Below are positions 37,746 through 46,503 of a DNA stretch of 64,000 nt, piece after piece. The position numbers and the translations under genes are program-made. Source of the DNA: a bacterium (GTDB lineage: Bacteria; Bacteroidota; Bacteroidia; Flavobacteriales_D; Crocinitomicaceae); the NCBI GenBank assembly GCA_024742305.1, contig JANSYQ010000019.1:1-64000 (forward strand), in the 5' to 3' direction. Numbering within the stretch: the stretch's first letter is position 1; the number at the start of each line of letters is the position of its first letter. The notes beneath the pieces were generated by a model. It saw only the letters and a program-made list of their open reading frames with translations. It was not told where the DNA came from and ran no database searches.

Positions 37746-37888
37746 ACGCGGTTCGATTGTTTTGAGTTAACAGAAATTTAACAAAAATCTTGCCACGAAT
37801 AACGCTATTAAGAAATTTTAAGAAGCGAGTGTGTATCCGTGTGCTGCAAGATGAACAAAACCACCCAAACAGACATCTTTCGATAAAG

Positions 37889-37919
37889 TTTCTATCAATC
37901 CATTTAATGTCTAATTTTA
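37889..37919 (+). promoter_or_regulatory. putative promoter of the aspartoacylase-like gene
   Basis: TTTC at 37889-37892, then exactly 19 bases, then TAATTTTA at 37912-37919. This is the spacing of the Bacteroidota promoter (TTTG-N19-TAnnTTTG) with one substitution in each box. The -7 box ends 16 bases before the ATG at 37936. Confidence 0.55.
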
Positions 37920-37935
37920 AGGCAAACTTGATCGA

Positions 37936-38889
37936 ATGAACATCCTCGGAACTGAAATAAGGCCCGGAAGAAATTATCAATTGTCCATTGACATTGCTCA
38001 TTTACACACACGCACGAAGATTGATATTCCTGTAATTATCCGTCGTGCTCGGAAGTCGGGACCGTGTGTTCTCATTACCGCCGGGATTCATGGAGACGAA
38101 GTGAATGGGGTGGAAATTGTCCGTCAACTTATCGCGAACAAGTACAATGTACCGGAGGCGGGCACAATCATTTGTGTTCCAGTAATTAATCCGTTTGGTT
38201 TTATTATGAGAACGCGTGAGTTTCCCGATGGACGAGACTTGAACCGCGTGTTTCCTGGGGCCTTGAAAGGATCGCTGGCAAGTCGTGTGGCGCATGAACT
38301 GATGACGAAGATTGTTCCTCACGCAGATTATTGTATCGATTACCACACTGGAGGCGCAGCTCGCTTCAACTACTCTCAGTTACGGATATCAAATGAAAAC
38401 CCGGAACTGTTAAAGGTTGCCAAAGCCTTTGGAGCACCATTTATCAAGTATTCCAGCTATCGTGAGAAATCCTATCGTGAATCTGCGACCAAGCTTGGTA
38501 AGCAAGTTTTACTTTTCGAAGGCGGTAAAGCACTCCATTTCGACAGAGAGGTAACGCGCTCGGGAGTAGATGGCACCTTAAACGTGCTTCATTATTTGGG
38601 AATGCGATCGAGCCCGGCGAAACTAGAGAAGTTAGACAAAAGGGAACCCGTAATTTTCTCAGAATCCACATGGGTGCGGTCGAAACATTCCGGGATGTAC
38701 CGATCCTTAATGCGAAACGGACGAAAAGTGCACAAAGGAGATATCGTTGGAACCATAACCGATCCGTATGGAGCGTTTGAAAGGAAAGTAAAGGCAACGG
38801 CAGATGGATATATTATTTGTTTGAATCACTCCCCAATTGTGACTTTGGGCGATGCATTGTTGCATATTGCGATGGTGGATGAATCTTGA
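37936..38889 (+). CDS. succinylglutamate desuccinylase/aspartoacylase family protein
   Basis: This encodes 317 residues of the M14-like AstE/AspA zinc hydrolase family. The zinc motif HGDEVNGVE (His52, Glu55) and the third ligand in DYHTGG (His137) are present, with the conserved NPFGF (85-89) and DGRDLNRVFPG (98-108). Members deacylate amides of amino acids; the substrate here is not known. The C-terminal part (about 235-317) looks like a barrel-sandwich domain (GDIVGTITDPYGAFERKVKA). It is a single gene with a promoter-like sequence at 37889-37919. Confidence 0.9.
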   Translation: MNILGTEIRPGRNYQLSIDIAHLHTRTKIDIPVIIRRARKSGPCVLITAGIHGDEVNGVEIVRQLIANKYNVPEAGTIICVPVINPFGFIMRTREFPDGRDLNRVFPGALKGSLASRVAHELMTKIVPHADYCIDYHTGGAARFNYSQLRISNENPELLKVAKAFGAPFIKYSSYREKSYRESATKLGKQVLLFEGGKALHFDREVTRSGVDGTLNVLHYLGMRSSPAKLEKLDKREPVIFSESTWVRSKHSGMYRSLMRNGRKVHKGDIVGTITDPYGAFERKVKATADGYIICLNHSPIVTLGDALLHIAMVDES

Positions 38890-38947
38890 AACAGGTGAAC
38901 ACGGAATGCATACCTGAAGACTCTGAATAATTATTTTTTTTCAAGTT

Positions 38948-38979
38948 GCCATTTCGCTTGTTCGCCAAATGGCGAACAA
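38948..38979. terminator. overlapping hairpins between convergent genes
   Basis: TTGTTCGCC (38958-38966) pairs with GGCGAACAA (38971-38979) around AAAT. A second stem, GCCATTT (38948-38954) with AAATGGC (38967-38973), overlaps it and cannot coexist with it. A T-run (38934-38941) precedes on the plus strand and would follow the hairpin for minus-strand transcripts. It most likely ends one or both of the flanking genes. Confidence 0.6.
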
Positions 38980-39041
38980 TAGACAACTATAGCTTTAGAT
39001 AGGAACGCTTAAATATTTTACTATCAACCCTTTAATTAAAC

Positions 39042-40316
39042 CTAACTCTTCTTTCCTCCACTAGGCTTTCCTCCGCTTTTACCTTTCTGTCCACCCGGTT
39101 TTTTCTTTCCGTAATACCGTTTCTTTCCTTTCCGATTTCGATTCCGATTTCCGGAATTTGAACTACCGACTTTCCATTCGGGACCGGGTCCAAACTCTTC
39201 TGCGGGCTGTTCTTTGGGAATTTCCGATTCAATCAATCGCTCAATACGCCGGATCTTTGGCATGTCCTTTTGATTGATCAATGTTACCGCCTCTCCTTTC
39301 GTGTTGGCACGCGCCGTTCTACCGATACGATGCACATAATCTTCTGCGTCCGACGGAGCATCATAATTGATCACCATGTTGATTTCCTTGATGTCAATTC
39401 CTCGACTCATAACATCTGTTGCCACCAAAATTCGAATGCGCTTAGAGCGAAAACCGCGCAGTACCTCTTCCCTTTCCGATTGCTCTAGATTGGACGAAAT
39501 ACCTTTTGCTGGCAGCTTCGCACGGTTCAACGATCGCGTAATAGAACTCACTTTTGCCTTGGCCGAGGTAAATATGAGGATACTCGTATACTCTTCGCGC
39601 TCACGGATCAATTTACAAAGCACCTTGTCTTTTTGTTCATCGAATGTCAGAATTGCTCTTTGCGTCACGCCGGCAGCCGGTTTAGAAATGGACAAACTAA
39701 CCTCCAGCGGATTTTTCTGAATGGATTTCGCTAATTGTCGAATGTTATTCGGCATCGTTGCACTAAACATCAAAGTTTGACGATCCTTCGGTAACTTGCT
39801 TATGATCGATTTCAAATCATCAATGAAGCCCATATCGAGCATGCGATCTGCTTCATCTAAAACCAAGTGCTTTACCGAATCGAACTTAACGTACCCCAAC
39901 TTCAAATGTGATAGCAGTTTACCTGGAGTCGCAACAATGATGTCCGTTCCTACCGTAAGCGCTTCCTTCTCTTCCGCCCATTCTTTTCCACCGCCACCGC
40001 CATAAATAGCCTTAGAACCCACAGAAACAAAATACGACAAACCTTGAATTTGCTGTTCAATTTGAATGGCCAACTCGCGCGTTGGAACAATAATCAGCGT
40101 ATCAATGGTAGTATCTTCCTTTCCGGTAATCTTGTTCAAGATAGGCAAAACAAAAGCGGCTGTTTTACCGGTTCCTGTTTGCGCACAAGCAATTAAATCT
40201 TTGTTTTCCAATATGATAGGAATGGCTTTTTCCTGAATTGGCGTAGCAGTTTCGAAGTTCATGTAAGAGAGTGCCTCCAACATGTTTTCGTTCAAGTTGA
40301 GTTCTTTGAATGTCAT
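39042..40316 (-). CDS. DEAD/DEAH box RNA helicase
   Basis: This encodes 424 residues of a DEAD-box helicase, which unwinds RNA in ribosome assembly or mRNA decay. The Q motif lies near the start (TPIQEKAI), then AQTGTGKTAAF (motif I), DEAD (motif II, DEADRMLDMGF), SAT (motif III) and HRIGRTARA (motif VI). The C-terminal tail is basic and Gly-rich (about 380-424), suited to RNA binding. ATG at 40316 (MTFKEL) fits the family start; the upstream part of a longer frame to 40409 lacks family features. Confidence 0.96.
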   Translation of the reverse strand: MTFKELNLNENMLEALSYMNFETATPIQEKAIPIILENKDLIACAQTGTGKTAAFVLPILNKITGKEDTTIDTLIIVPTRELAIQIEQQIQGLSYFVSVGSKAIYGGGGGKEWAEEKEALTVGTDIIVATPGKLLSHLKLGYVKFDSVKHLVLDEADRMLDMGFIDDLKSIISKLPKDRQTLMFSATMPNNIRQLAKSIQKNPLEVSLSISKPAAGVTQRAILTFDEQKDKVLCKLIREREEYTSILIFTSAKAKVSSITRSLNRAKLPAKGISSNLEQSEREEVLRGFRSKRIRILVATDVMSRGIDIKEINMVINYDAPSDAEDYVHRIGRTARANTKGEAVTLINQKDMPKIRRIERLIESEIPKEQPAEEFGPGPEWKVGSSNSGNRNRNRKGKKRYYGKKKPGGQKGKSGGKPSGGKKS

Positions 40317-40494
40317 TGTGCGTGAAGATACGCAATCCCTTTGCGAACCACAAAGTGAGAATAGAGAAGTATTGAAGATAAGTCTGTTAGGAATTACCCT
40401 TTTGCCCAACAGGATTTTTCCTGTTTACAGAAAATTCTCATTGTTAGGTGGAATGGTGGTTGTAGATTGGGAGGAAATTTAAAAACTATTCATT

Positions 40495-40914
40495 ATGAGT
40501 ATCATATTATTCAGCAAGCCTAAAAACGAATTAGGAATTCGATCAGCCGAATCGCAACCGATAGAACCTGTCGAGGATGCATTAGATTGGTTAGGTGACT
40601 TTAGAAATGACCCCGGAGTACTTTTTGATGTTACTAGCGGAGCGCCGCAGGTAGTTCACGGGTTTAGTTTTCGAGTTGATCATGTCAATGAAATCATTAC
40701 AGGACTTAACCCTGATGACCATGAAGTCCATCTAGGAGTAGCCAAACGACCTGATGGCTCACATACCTTAGTATTAGGGGCAGTCGAAGTCACAAAAGAT
40801 GGAGACGGAGTAGTTTCGCGAAGAGAATTTCTTTACAACGAAAATACAAGAAGAATATTTGATTACTGTGATCCCTGCCCTCCGGCTTGTCCCGATAGTA
40901 TAAAAAATGTTTAA
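40495..40914 (+). CDS. hypothetical small soluble protein heading a two-component operon
   Basis: This encodes 139 residues without signal peptide or membrane segment. The C-terminus YCDPCPPACPDS holds three cysteines, possibly metal-binding. A beta-rich middle (HEVHLGVAKRPDGSHTLVLG) precedes it. No family is recognised. It lies 27 bases before a membrane protein gene and starts an apparent four-gene run: membrane protein, sensor kinase and response regulator. A linked role is inferred only from this arrangement. Confidence 0.6.
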   Translation: MSIILFSKPKNELGIRSAESQPIEPVEDALDWLGDFRNDPGVLFDVTSGAPQVVHGFSFRVDHVNEIITGLNPDDHEVHLGVAKRPDGSHTLVLGAVEVTKDGDGVVSRREFLYNENTRRIFDYCDPCPPACPDSIKNV

Positions 40915-40941
40915 TAAAATAACTTTTAGTACCTTGTCGCT

Positions 40942-41571
40942 ATGCCGATAAGGTACTATCCATTTATCACTATTCTTTGCTTGACAGCTTTTATCGGGGT
41001 TATAAACTTTAAGTATTTAAAACCTCATTTGAAAACCTTAGTTCTGCTTGTAATTTTCAACCTTGCCGGAGATACATTAGGAAGATGGATGAGTGTATCA
41101 GTGGGGTCTAATAATCCCGTATTTCATTTTCAGTTACCAGGACATGTAGTTTTTTATTGGATTATCTATCACCAAGTTTTTCGTCTAAATGTTAGGTGGC
41201 ACTTATTATTTCTTATGAGCTTGATCTTCACTCTTTACAATAGTCTTTTTATTCAATCCATTTGGATATTCCCATCATTTGGAATTCTTCCACTAGCGAT
41301 AATTATTGTAGTTATTTCTTTACGCGGTTTTCTCCTACTTACTAGAAGTAAAAATTTGACTCCATTAGCAGTGAGATCCGAGTTTTGGTTTTTATTCGGA
41401 AATCTTATGTTTTTCAGTACCACATTTTTCTCTTTTGGTATGATTAATTTCATTCATTCAAAGTTTCCCGCATGGCTAATCTGGACAATTTATACTTGTA
41501 ACCTATTATTGTATTCTTGCTATTTGATCTCAATTCTTGTAGGGTCAAGTCTCTTAAAATATGGAAAGTAA
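40942..41571 (+). CDS. predicted polytopic membrane protein, possible sensor subunit
   Basis: This encodes a 209-residue hydrophobic protein with about six helices (roughly 5-24, 33-50, 70-88, 93-112, 115-135, 150-170 and 180-200). No family is recognised. Its 3' end overlaps the kinase gene by 11 bases, so the two are translationally linked. Because that kinase has only one membrane segment and no sensor domain, this protein is a plausible separate sensing partner; this is inference. Confidence 0.65.
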   Translation: MPIRYYPFITILCLTAFIGVINFKYLKPHLKTLVLLVIFNLAGDTLGRWMSVSVGSNNPVFHFQLPGHVVFYWIIYHQVFRLNVRWHLLFLMSLIFTLYNSLFIQSIWIFPSFGILPLAIIIVVISLRGFLLLTRSKNLTPLAVRSEFWFLFGNLMFFSTTFFSFGMINFIHSKFPAWLIWTIYTCNLLLYSCYLISILVGSSLLKYGK

Positions 41572-42319
41572 TTACCAAATATCTTTGATTGCTGGAACTC
41601 TACTCTTCGCCCTCCTCACGGTATTCATCATCTTCTTCATCCTCCTCTACCGCCGCACCCGCGTCAAACTTCATTGGGAGCGCGAACGCATCAAACAAGA
41701 GCTCCTTCGAGTAGAAAACGAAGTAAAAGAGCAAACACTCATCAATGTTTCAAGGGAGTTGCACGATAATTTCGGTCAGGTGGCGGCGTTGATAAAAATC
41801 AATTTGAATTTAATTTCCAAAACATTGAAGGGCGATGAACTGGAACAAGCCAAAGAGTCGCTCGTTTTGATCCAACAGCTGCTCACCGACATCAAATCCT
41901 TATCCGCAAGCTTGAACGGAGAGCGTTTGAAAGAAATTGGCTGGATACAAGCGGTGGCGGACGATATAAAACGTGTCAACGCGATAGGAGAGCTAAAAAT
42001 TGAATTCGAAGCTGCGGGGCGATCCAAGTTATCTACGGAGAAGCAAGTCGTTTTCTATCGAATTACGCAAGAAATTCTCAGCAACATGCTCAAACACGCC
42101 AAAGCATACACCGCTCAAATAAAAGTGAACTGTAATGACCACGTGATCCTCTACTACTCAGATAATGGCGTAGGATTTGATGAAAACAAAATCGTTCCCG
42201 GTCAAGGACTCGACAACATTCGACAGCGTTGCGAATTAATCGGAGCTTCAGTAGAAATTTCCGGTAAACCAGCACAAGGAACCCAAATCACACTGAAAAT
42301 TAAAAATGATGGAAGCTAA
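41561..42319 (+). CDS. sensor histidine kinase (HisKA_3 type)
   Basis: This encodes a 252-residue kinase: one membrane helix (about 7-30), a short coil, HisKA_3 dimerisation/phosphoacceptor with His68 in NVSRELHDNFGQVAALIKI, and a C-terminal ATPase with FYRITQEILSNMLKHAKA (N box), YYSDNGVGFD (G1) and GQGLDNIRQRC (G2). No sensor domain is present. The end overlaps the response regulator start by 14 bases, so the pair is co-translated. It belongs to the NarX/LiaS-like group that partners NarL-type regulators. Confidence 0.92.
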   Translation: MESNYQISLIAGTLLFALLTVFIIFFILLYRRTRVKLHWERERIKQELLRVENEVKEQTLINVSRELHDNFGQVAALIKINLNLISKTLKGDELEQAKESLVLIQQLLTDIKSLSASLNGERLKEIGWIQAVADDIKRVNAIGELKIEFEAAGRSKLSTEKQVVFYRITQEILSNMLKHAKAYTAQIKVNCNDHVILYYSDNGVGFDENKIVPGQGLDNIRQRCELIGASVEISGKPAQGTQITLKIKNDGS

Positions 42320-42974
42320 AACAATCAATATTGCCGTGGTGGATGACCACCAGTTGTTTCGCAAGGGACTCATCAAACTCATTCATTCACTGAGCGATTC
42401 CTACAAGGTCGTATTTGAAGCCTCGAACGGTGAAGATTTCCTCTCAAGAATGGACAACTTTGATCAGTTAACCATGATCATTGTTGATATTGATATGCCC
42501 GTTATGAATGGTTATGAGCTGGCGGAGGCACTAATGAAAAAACATCCCGACCTTCCCGTTTTAGCACTTACGATGCATGGCGACAACGAAATGTCCATCA
42601 TTCGAATGATCAAATCCGGAGTAAAAGGGTATTTGAGCAAAGACATTGAACCAGATGAGCTAAAAAGCGCTATTGAGACGGTTTCCTCCGGCGTTTTTCA
42701 TTTTAATCAGGCTTTGTCCGGGAAACTCCTCAATATGGTCATAACCGATAACGAAAGCAAGAAAGAATTATTCAACGACCGCGAATTGGAATTCTTGCGT
42801 CTGTGCTGCTCAGAATTGACCTACAAAGAGATTGCGGACAAGATGTTTCTAAGTCCAAAAACAATCGACGGTTATCGTGCTGCTCTTTTCGAGCGTTTCG
42901 AAGCAAAATCTCGAGTGGGCTTGGTGCTTCTCGCCATTAAAAATCGTTGGGTTAATTTGAACGAACTTCCGTAA
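42306..42974 (+). CDS. NarL/FixJ-family response regulator
   Basis: This encodes a 222-residue DNA-binding response regulator. The receiver has acidic residues Asp13/Asp14, the phosphoacceptor Asp61 in IVDIDMPVMNGYEL, and the conserved Lys in GYLSKDI. A LuxR-type helix-turn-helix lies in about 150-215 (FNDRELEFLRLCCSELTYKEIADKMFLSPKTIDGYR). It pairs with the kinase upstream, whose end overlaps its start. Confidence 0.94.
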   Translation: MMEAKTINIAVVDDHQLFRKGLIKLIHSLSDSYKVVFEASNGEDFLSRMDNFDQLTMIIVDIDMPVMNGYELAEALMKKHPDLPVLALTMHGDNEMSIIRMIKSGVKGYLSKDIEPDELKSAIETVSSGVFHFNQALSGKLLNMVITDNESKKELFNDRELEFLRLCCSELTYKEIADKMFLSPKTIDGYRAALFERFEAKSRVGLVLLAIKNRWVNLNELP

Positions 42975-43251
42975 ATGAGAAAGAGCCACACTTGGCGGCC
43001 CTTCCCTTTTTCAGAAAATAGTGATTCCTTAGGAATCTGTAGCTCATGGCTACTTTATGACATCATGGTTAGTGATGCATGACATTGTACGCCGTTACTG
43101 GCTTTTTTTTGATTGATCTCTAAAAGAAAGTTGCTGTTGCTTTCTATGGTGAAACTAGAGACTACACGGACGCTTTTCGTGCACTTTGACACGAAGCCAA
43201 CATTTTATGTCATGAAATAGAAAAAGAATGAAGGATGAAAAAAGTGTAGGA
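42975..43251. other. spacer between convergent two-component operons
   Basis: These 277 bases lie between convergent regulator genes. I see no supported gene, no clear U-tracted terminator and no recognisable regulatory repeat. A short GC-rich stretch occurs at 42997-43007. Confidence 0.5.
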
Positions 43252-43995
43252 CTAGAGGATGTTTAACGTCTTTGTGATATCCTTGTAACTATCACTAATA
43301 GGAATAGAGTGACCTCCCTTCAGAATTACCGTATCCTCGCCCAAAATTATTTGTTCGATCATAGCTTTCTGAGCCAAGAATTTACGATGTGTGCGAATAA
43401 AACCGTGCGGGCTCAACAATTGCTCCATTTGCTTGAGCGACTTCATTACCACATACTTTGTATCATCGCAATAAAGTGTACAGTAGCGCTCATCAACCTC
43501 CACATAAGCGATATCCTTTAACCAAACCTTGTTGAGCGCTCCCTTCTTTTTGATAAAAAGATGATCTTCTGCCATCACAGCGGCGTTTTCGCTGGATTCC
43601 AATGCGTCCTCATCATCGTAATATTTTTCCACGGCCATTTCGAGAGAATATAGCAACTCAAGTTCATTAAACGGCTTCAGGAGGAAAGCGAAGGGCTTGG
43701 TTAGTTTGGCGCGATCAAAAATACTTCTATCCTTAGAGCTTGTTAAAAAAACAAAGGGTTTGGAAAGGTTGGGTTGTGCGTTTAGTGATTCGGCAAAGGC
43801 AATTCCGTCGGGAGTATCACCGAGGTAAACGTCAACAATGGCAATATCAAAAGGAGTATCGTGCATGCGCTCGAATGCTTCTTTCAAATCTCGGGCGATT
43901 GCCGCTACTTCAAAGCCATTGGACTCTAACGATGGAATCAGCACATCACTTTCTTCTGGACGATCCTCAATTACTAAAACGCGAACATTTGCCAT
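43252..43995 (-). CDS. LytTR-type response regulator
   Basis: This encodes 247 residues: an N-terminal receiver with acidic pocket and phosphoacceptor Asp55 in AIVDVYLGD, and a C-terminal LytTR DNA-binding domain (about 150-245; YVEVDERYCTLYCDDTKYVVMKSLKQMEQLL, RTHRKFLAQ). It acts as a transcription factor. Its ATG is two bases after the TPR-kinase stop, so the two are one transcript and the kinase is its likely partner. Confidence 0.94.
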   Translation of the reverse strand: MANVRVLVIEDRPEESDVLIPSLESNGFEVAAIARDLKEAFERMHDTPFDIAIVDVYLGDTPDGIAFAESLNAQPNLSKPFVFLTSSKDRSIFDRAKLTKPFAFLLKPFNELELLYSLEMAVEKYYDDEDALESSENAAVMAEDHLFIKKKGALNKVWLKDIAYVEVDERYCTLYCDDTKYVVMKSLKQMEQLLSPHGFIRTHRKFLAQKAMIEQIILGEDTVILKGGHSIPISDSYKDITKTLNIL

Positions 43996-43997
43996 AA

Positions 43998-45740
43998 CTA
44001 TGCTTTTTCAAATCGGAGAATTACCGTGGTTCCGGCGCCTTCTTCACTTTCAATGTGAAAACTACCATTATTTTTCGACATGAACGAAGCGCACAAGCGC
44101 ACTCCTAGCCCTGTTCCCGATCGCTCTTCCCCACTTTCTTTGGAAACTTGAGAACTTTGATCTATTACCATCGCCAATTGTTCAGATGTCATTCCCGGAC
44201 CGCTATCTTTTATTCGAAGAGCGATTTGATTCCCCTCGACTTTCGCAGAAATGTCAAGACTGCCGTTCTCAGGAGTAAACTTTATAGCGTTGTCCAAAAC
44301 ATTGCGCAATACAATTTTGACAGAGTCATTATCAGCGTAGATTTTTCCATCAGCAGGGACATCTGTGCTCAAGGATATATTTTTTTGATCCAGCAAAGGT
44401 TGATAATTTATTACGACTTGCGGAACCAACCGTTTGAGCGAAATTTTCTCGGCGTGAAAGTAAATTTCATCAGACTGTAGCAAAGCCCAGTTCAATAGAT
44501 TGTCCAACATACCATAAGTTGCATTGGCAATGGCTCCTTGTTGATTTACCAAAGATTTAAGTTGCGCATTCTCAGATGGAACTTCATCCCGAAGCTGTTC
44601 CGTGCTTCTTCTCAATCCATGAACAGACGAGCGTAAATCGTGACTGACAATAGAAAACAATCGGTTTTTGAAAGCATTTAACTTATCTAGAGATTCCCGT
44701 TGCTCCGCGATAATAGCACTGGAACGAATCTTTTGATAATAGAAGTAGATGATCAACACCAAAACCAACAACAAAACACCAGCTCCAATGAGTATAGTAT
44801 TACGCTCCTTGGCTTTCAATTCCTTTTCTTGCTCTGCTAATCGAGTTTTCTTTTGAAGCAAGCCAATCTCTCGCTGCTTTGTCTCAGCTAAATGGCGTTT
44901 TTCAATTTGAGCAATCTCCCAAACCTTCTCTTGATTGTTTGTAGAATCTTTCCATTGATCGTACTCCTTTCTAAAAGCCAAGCTTTTCTCAAGATTCCCC
45001 CGATTCTCTTCGACTACGGCCATGTTTAAAGCTGCAGTTCTTCGAAGCACAAAGTCGTCAGTTTGGTAGGCTAGCTCGTATGCTTTTACAAAGTTGGGAA
45101 TAGCCTTGTCGTCTAAATATTGCTCATAATATAGATTTGCTACGTCTATATAGCCTCCAATTATTCGAGCTGTATCCTTTGTTTTTAATTGCTGATCAAG
45201 GGACCGAAGCAGGTATTTCTCGGCATTCTCATAATCTTGCTTTAGCATATAACAAATGCCAGCGTTGTGATTTATAGAACTCTCACTGATCGCATTTTTC
45301 TCAAAATCACCGCCTTCTAAAACATTAAGATAAATAGTCAAGGCAGTATCATACTCACCTTGTTTGAATAGCACTTCTGCCTGACTAGCGTGCACCAAGT
45401 TATACAATGGAAAGTTTTTACTGATGTTCGCAAAGTCTCCCCCTGCATCTTTATAGAGTCCTTTGTTATAAAAACTTCGCCCTCTAAAATAATGGACAAA
45501 TTCAGCAAGCTGAGAGTTTCTATCCTTCTTACTCAGATATCTTCCTGAATATATAATGGTTGAATCGTCCTGTTCTTGCAAAAAATAGGTATACGCCCTT
45601 TCAAAATTAAACTCAGCCCTATCACCTCCAGGAATTTGCTGCAAGTGATATTTAAGCTGAGTTCGTAATTCTTTACCAACCTGAGATAAAAGTACCCCTG
45701 GAAAGAATAAAATCAATAATGAAATGGCTAATCGAGTCAC
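43998..45740 (-). CDS. TPR-repeat sensor histidine kinase
   Basis: This encodes a 580-residue kinase: signal-like start, tetratricopeptide repeats (about 30-265; EKYLLRSLDQQLKTKD, YLDDKAIPNFVKAYELAYQ), one membrane helix (about 313-336), HisKA with His367 in FSIVSHDLRSSVHGLR, and a HATPase (about 430-575; NAIKFTPENGSL, RIKDSGPGM). Extracytoplasmic TPRs may sense protein partners. The start is GTG at 45740, overlapping the upstream stop in a GTGA junction; no ATG is available in the frame. It is co-transcribed with the LytTR regulator. Confidence 0.92.
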   Translation of the reverse strand: MTRLAISLLILFFPGVLLSQVGKELRTQLKYHLQQIPGGDRAEFNFERAYTYFLQEQDDSTIIYSGRYLSKKDRNSQLAEFVHYFRGRSFYNKGLYKDAGGDFANISKNFPLYNLVHASQAEVLFKQGEYDTALTIYLNVLEGGDFEKNAISESSINHNAGICYMLKQDYENAEKYLLRSLDQQLKTKDTARIIGGYIDVANLYYEQYLDDKAIPNFVKAYELAYQTDDFVLRRTAALNMAVVEENRGNLEKSLAFRKEYDQWKDSTNNQEKVWEIAQIEKRHLAETKQREIGLLQKKTRLAEQEKELKAKERNTILIGAGVLLLVLVLIIYFYYQKIRSSAIIAEQRESLDKLNAFKNRLFSIVSHDLRSSVHGLRRSTEQLRDEVPSENAQLKSLVNQQGAIANATYGMLDNLLNWALLQSDEIYFHAEKISLKRLVPQVVINYQPLLDQKNISLSTDVPADGKIYADNDSVKIVLRNVLDNAIKFTPENGSLDISAKVEGNQIALRIKDSGPGMTSEQLAMVIDQSSQVSKESGEERSGTGLGVRLCASFMSKNNGSFHIESEEGAGTTVILRFEKA

Positions 45741-46132
45741 TTATTTTCAATCTCTCCTTCCGATGATTGGGAAACCACCACTGTTCCTCTAGATGTCTTA
45801 GGACCTCCCGACTGGTTGATCGTTATCTCGGCATCAGCTGGGATATTTGCATCTTGATATTCAAGATACCAAACCTGCACACCATCGGCTTGCGACACTG
45901 GCTCCTTATAGCTTATTTCTCCGGTCCACTGATTTCCTCCTACATTGTCGATGGGACCAAACTCCGGTTCAAGAGATGTTGGATCACAAAAGACAATAGC
46001 TCTTATGAGTGATCCTCCTTGGTATGGAAATGCATGTAGTAACGGAGCGTAGGTTCCTTCTTGAAAAGGTCCAACGCTACCTTCGGGAAATGTAAATGAT
46101 GCGGTAATTTCTTTTTTCAGGGTTGTACTCAT
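45737..46132 (-). CDS. hypothetical small soluble protein heading a two-component operon
   Basis: This encodes 131 residues, rich in beta-favouring and polar residues, with no signal peptide, no membrane segment and no recognised family. EFGPIDNVGGNQWTGEISYKE and DGVQVWYLEYQDANI suggest an immunoglobulin-like or jelly-roll fold. The stop overlaps the kinase start by four bases (GTGA), so it must be translated with it. The placement at the head of a kinase operon mirrors the 139-residue gene at 40495. Confidence 0.65.
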   Translation of the reverse strand: MSTTLKKEITASFTFPEGSVGPFQEGTYAPLLHAFPYQGGSLIRAIVFCDPTSLEPEFGPIDNVGGNQWTGEISYKEPVSQADGVQVWYLEYQDANIPADAEITINQSGGPKTSRGTVVVSQSSEGEIENK

Positions 46133-46503
46133 GGTTTAATCTTTAATAATTAGTTACTCAAAGAACCACTTTTTTTCTTGAAATGTCAATAGGTTTTTTA
46201 ATCTCTAATTTCAACATTTACGCAAAGCTGTTAGGTATAAACACTTAAACATGCCGCAAAGACTACTACTCCGAAAGAAAGCACAAATGAAAACCTATCT
46301 TTCTATAGCCTAATGAGATTGCTTTTTTCGTCCAAGAAACCATTTCGATCAAATTGAAAGGTCCATTTTTAGGATGAACGGTATAATTATTCCTTCCTTT
46401 TGCCGTAACTTTATGGCAAACTGTACTTGCTCACGACGCAATGTTAAACGATGTTGAAAGATTCTCCTGCGTTCTGCGTCCAAGCGTTTAAGTAAAACAT
46501 ACT
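46133..46503. other. 371-base divergent spacer
   Basis: This spacer separates the divergent small-protein gene and the M36 protease gene. No supported reading frame is seen. A loose promoter-like pair, TTTTG at 46398-46402 and TACTTGC at 46424-46430, occurs toward the protease gene, but spacing (about 21) and sequence are weak, so I do not list it as a promoter. Confidence 0.5.

Noticed and set aside
37636-38001. Minus-strand 121-residue frame covering the aspartoacylase start
   Set aside because: It overlaps both a small gene and a strongly supported zinc hydrolase start, and has no recognisable features.
43000-43250. Possible small RNA or promoter region between convergent regulator genes
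   Set aside because: No promoter box, hairpin-U tract or conserved-looking structure was visible.
46398-46430. TTTTG / TACTTGC pair upstream of the M36 protease as a promoter
   Set aside because: Spacing of about 21 and an imperfect -7 box; the start codon is about 75 bases away. Not convincing by eye.
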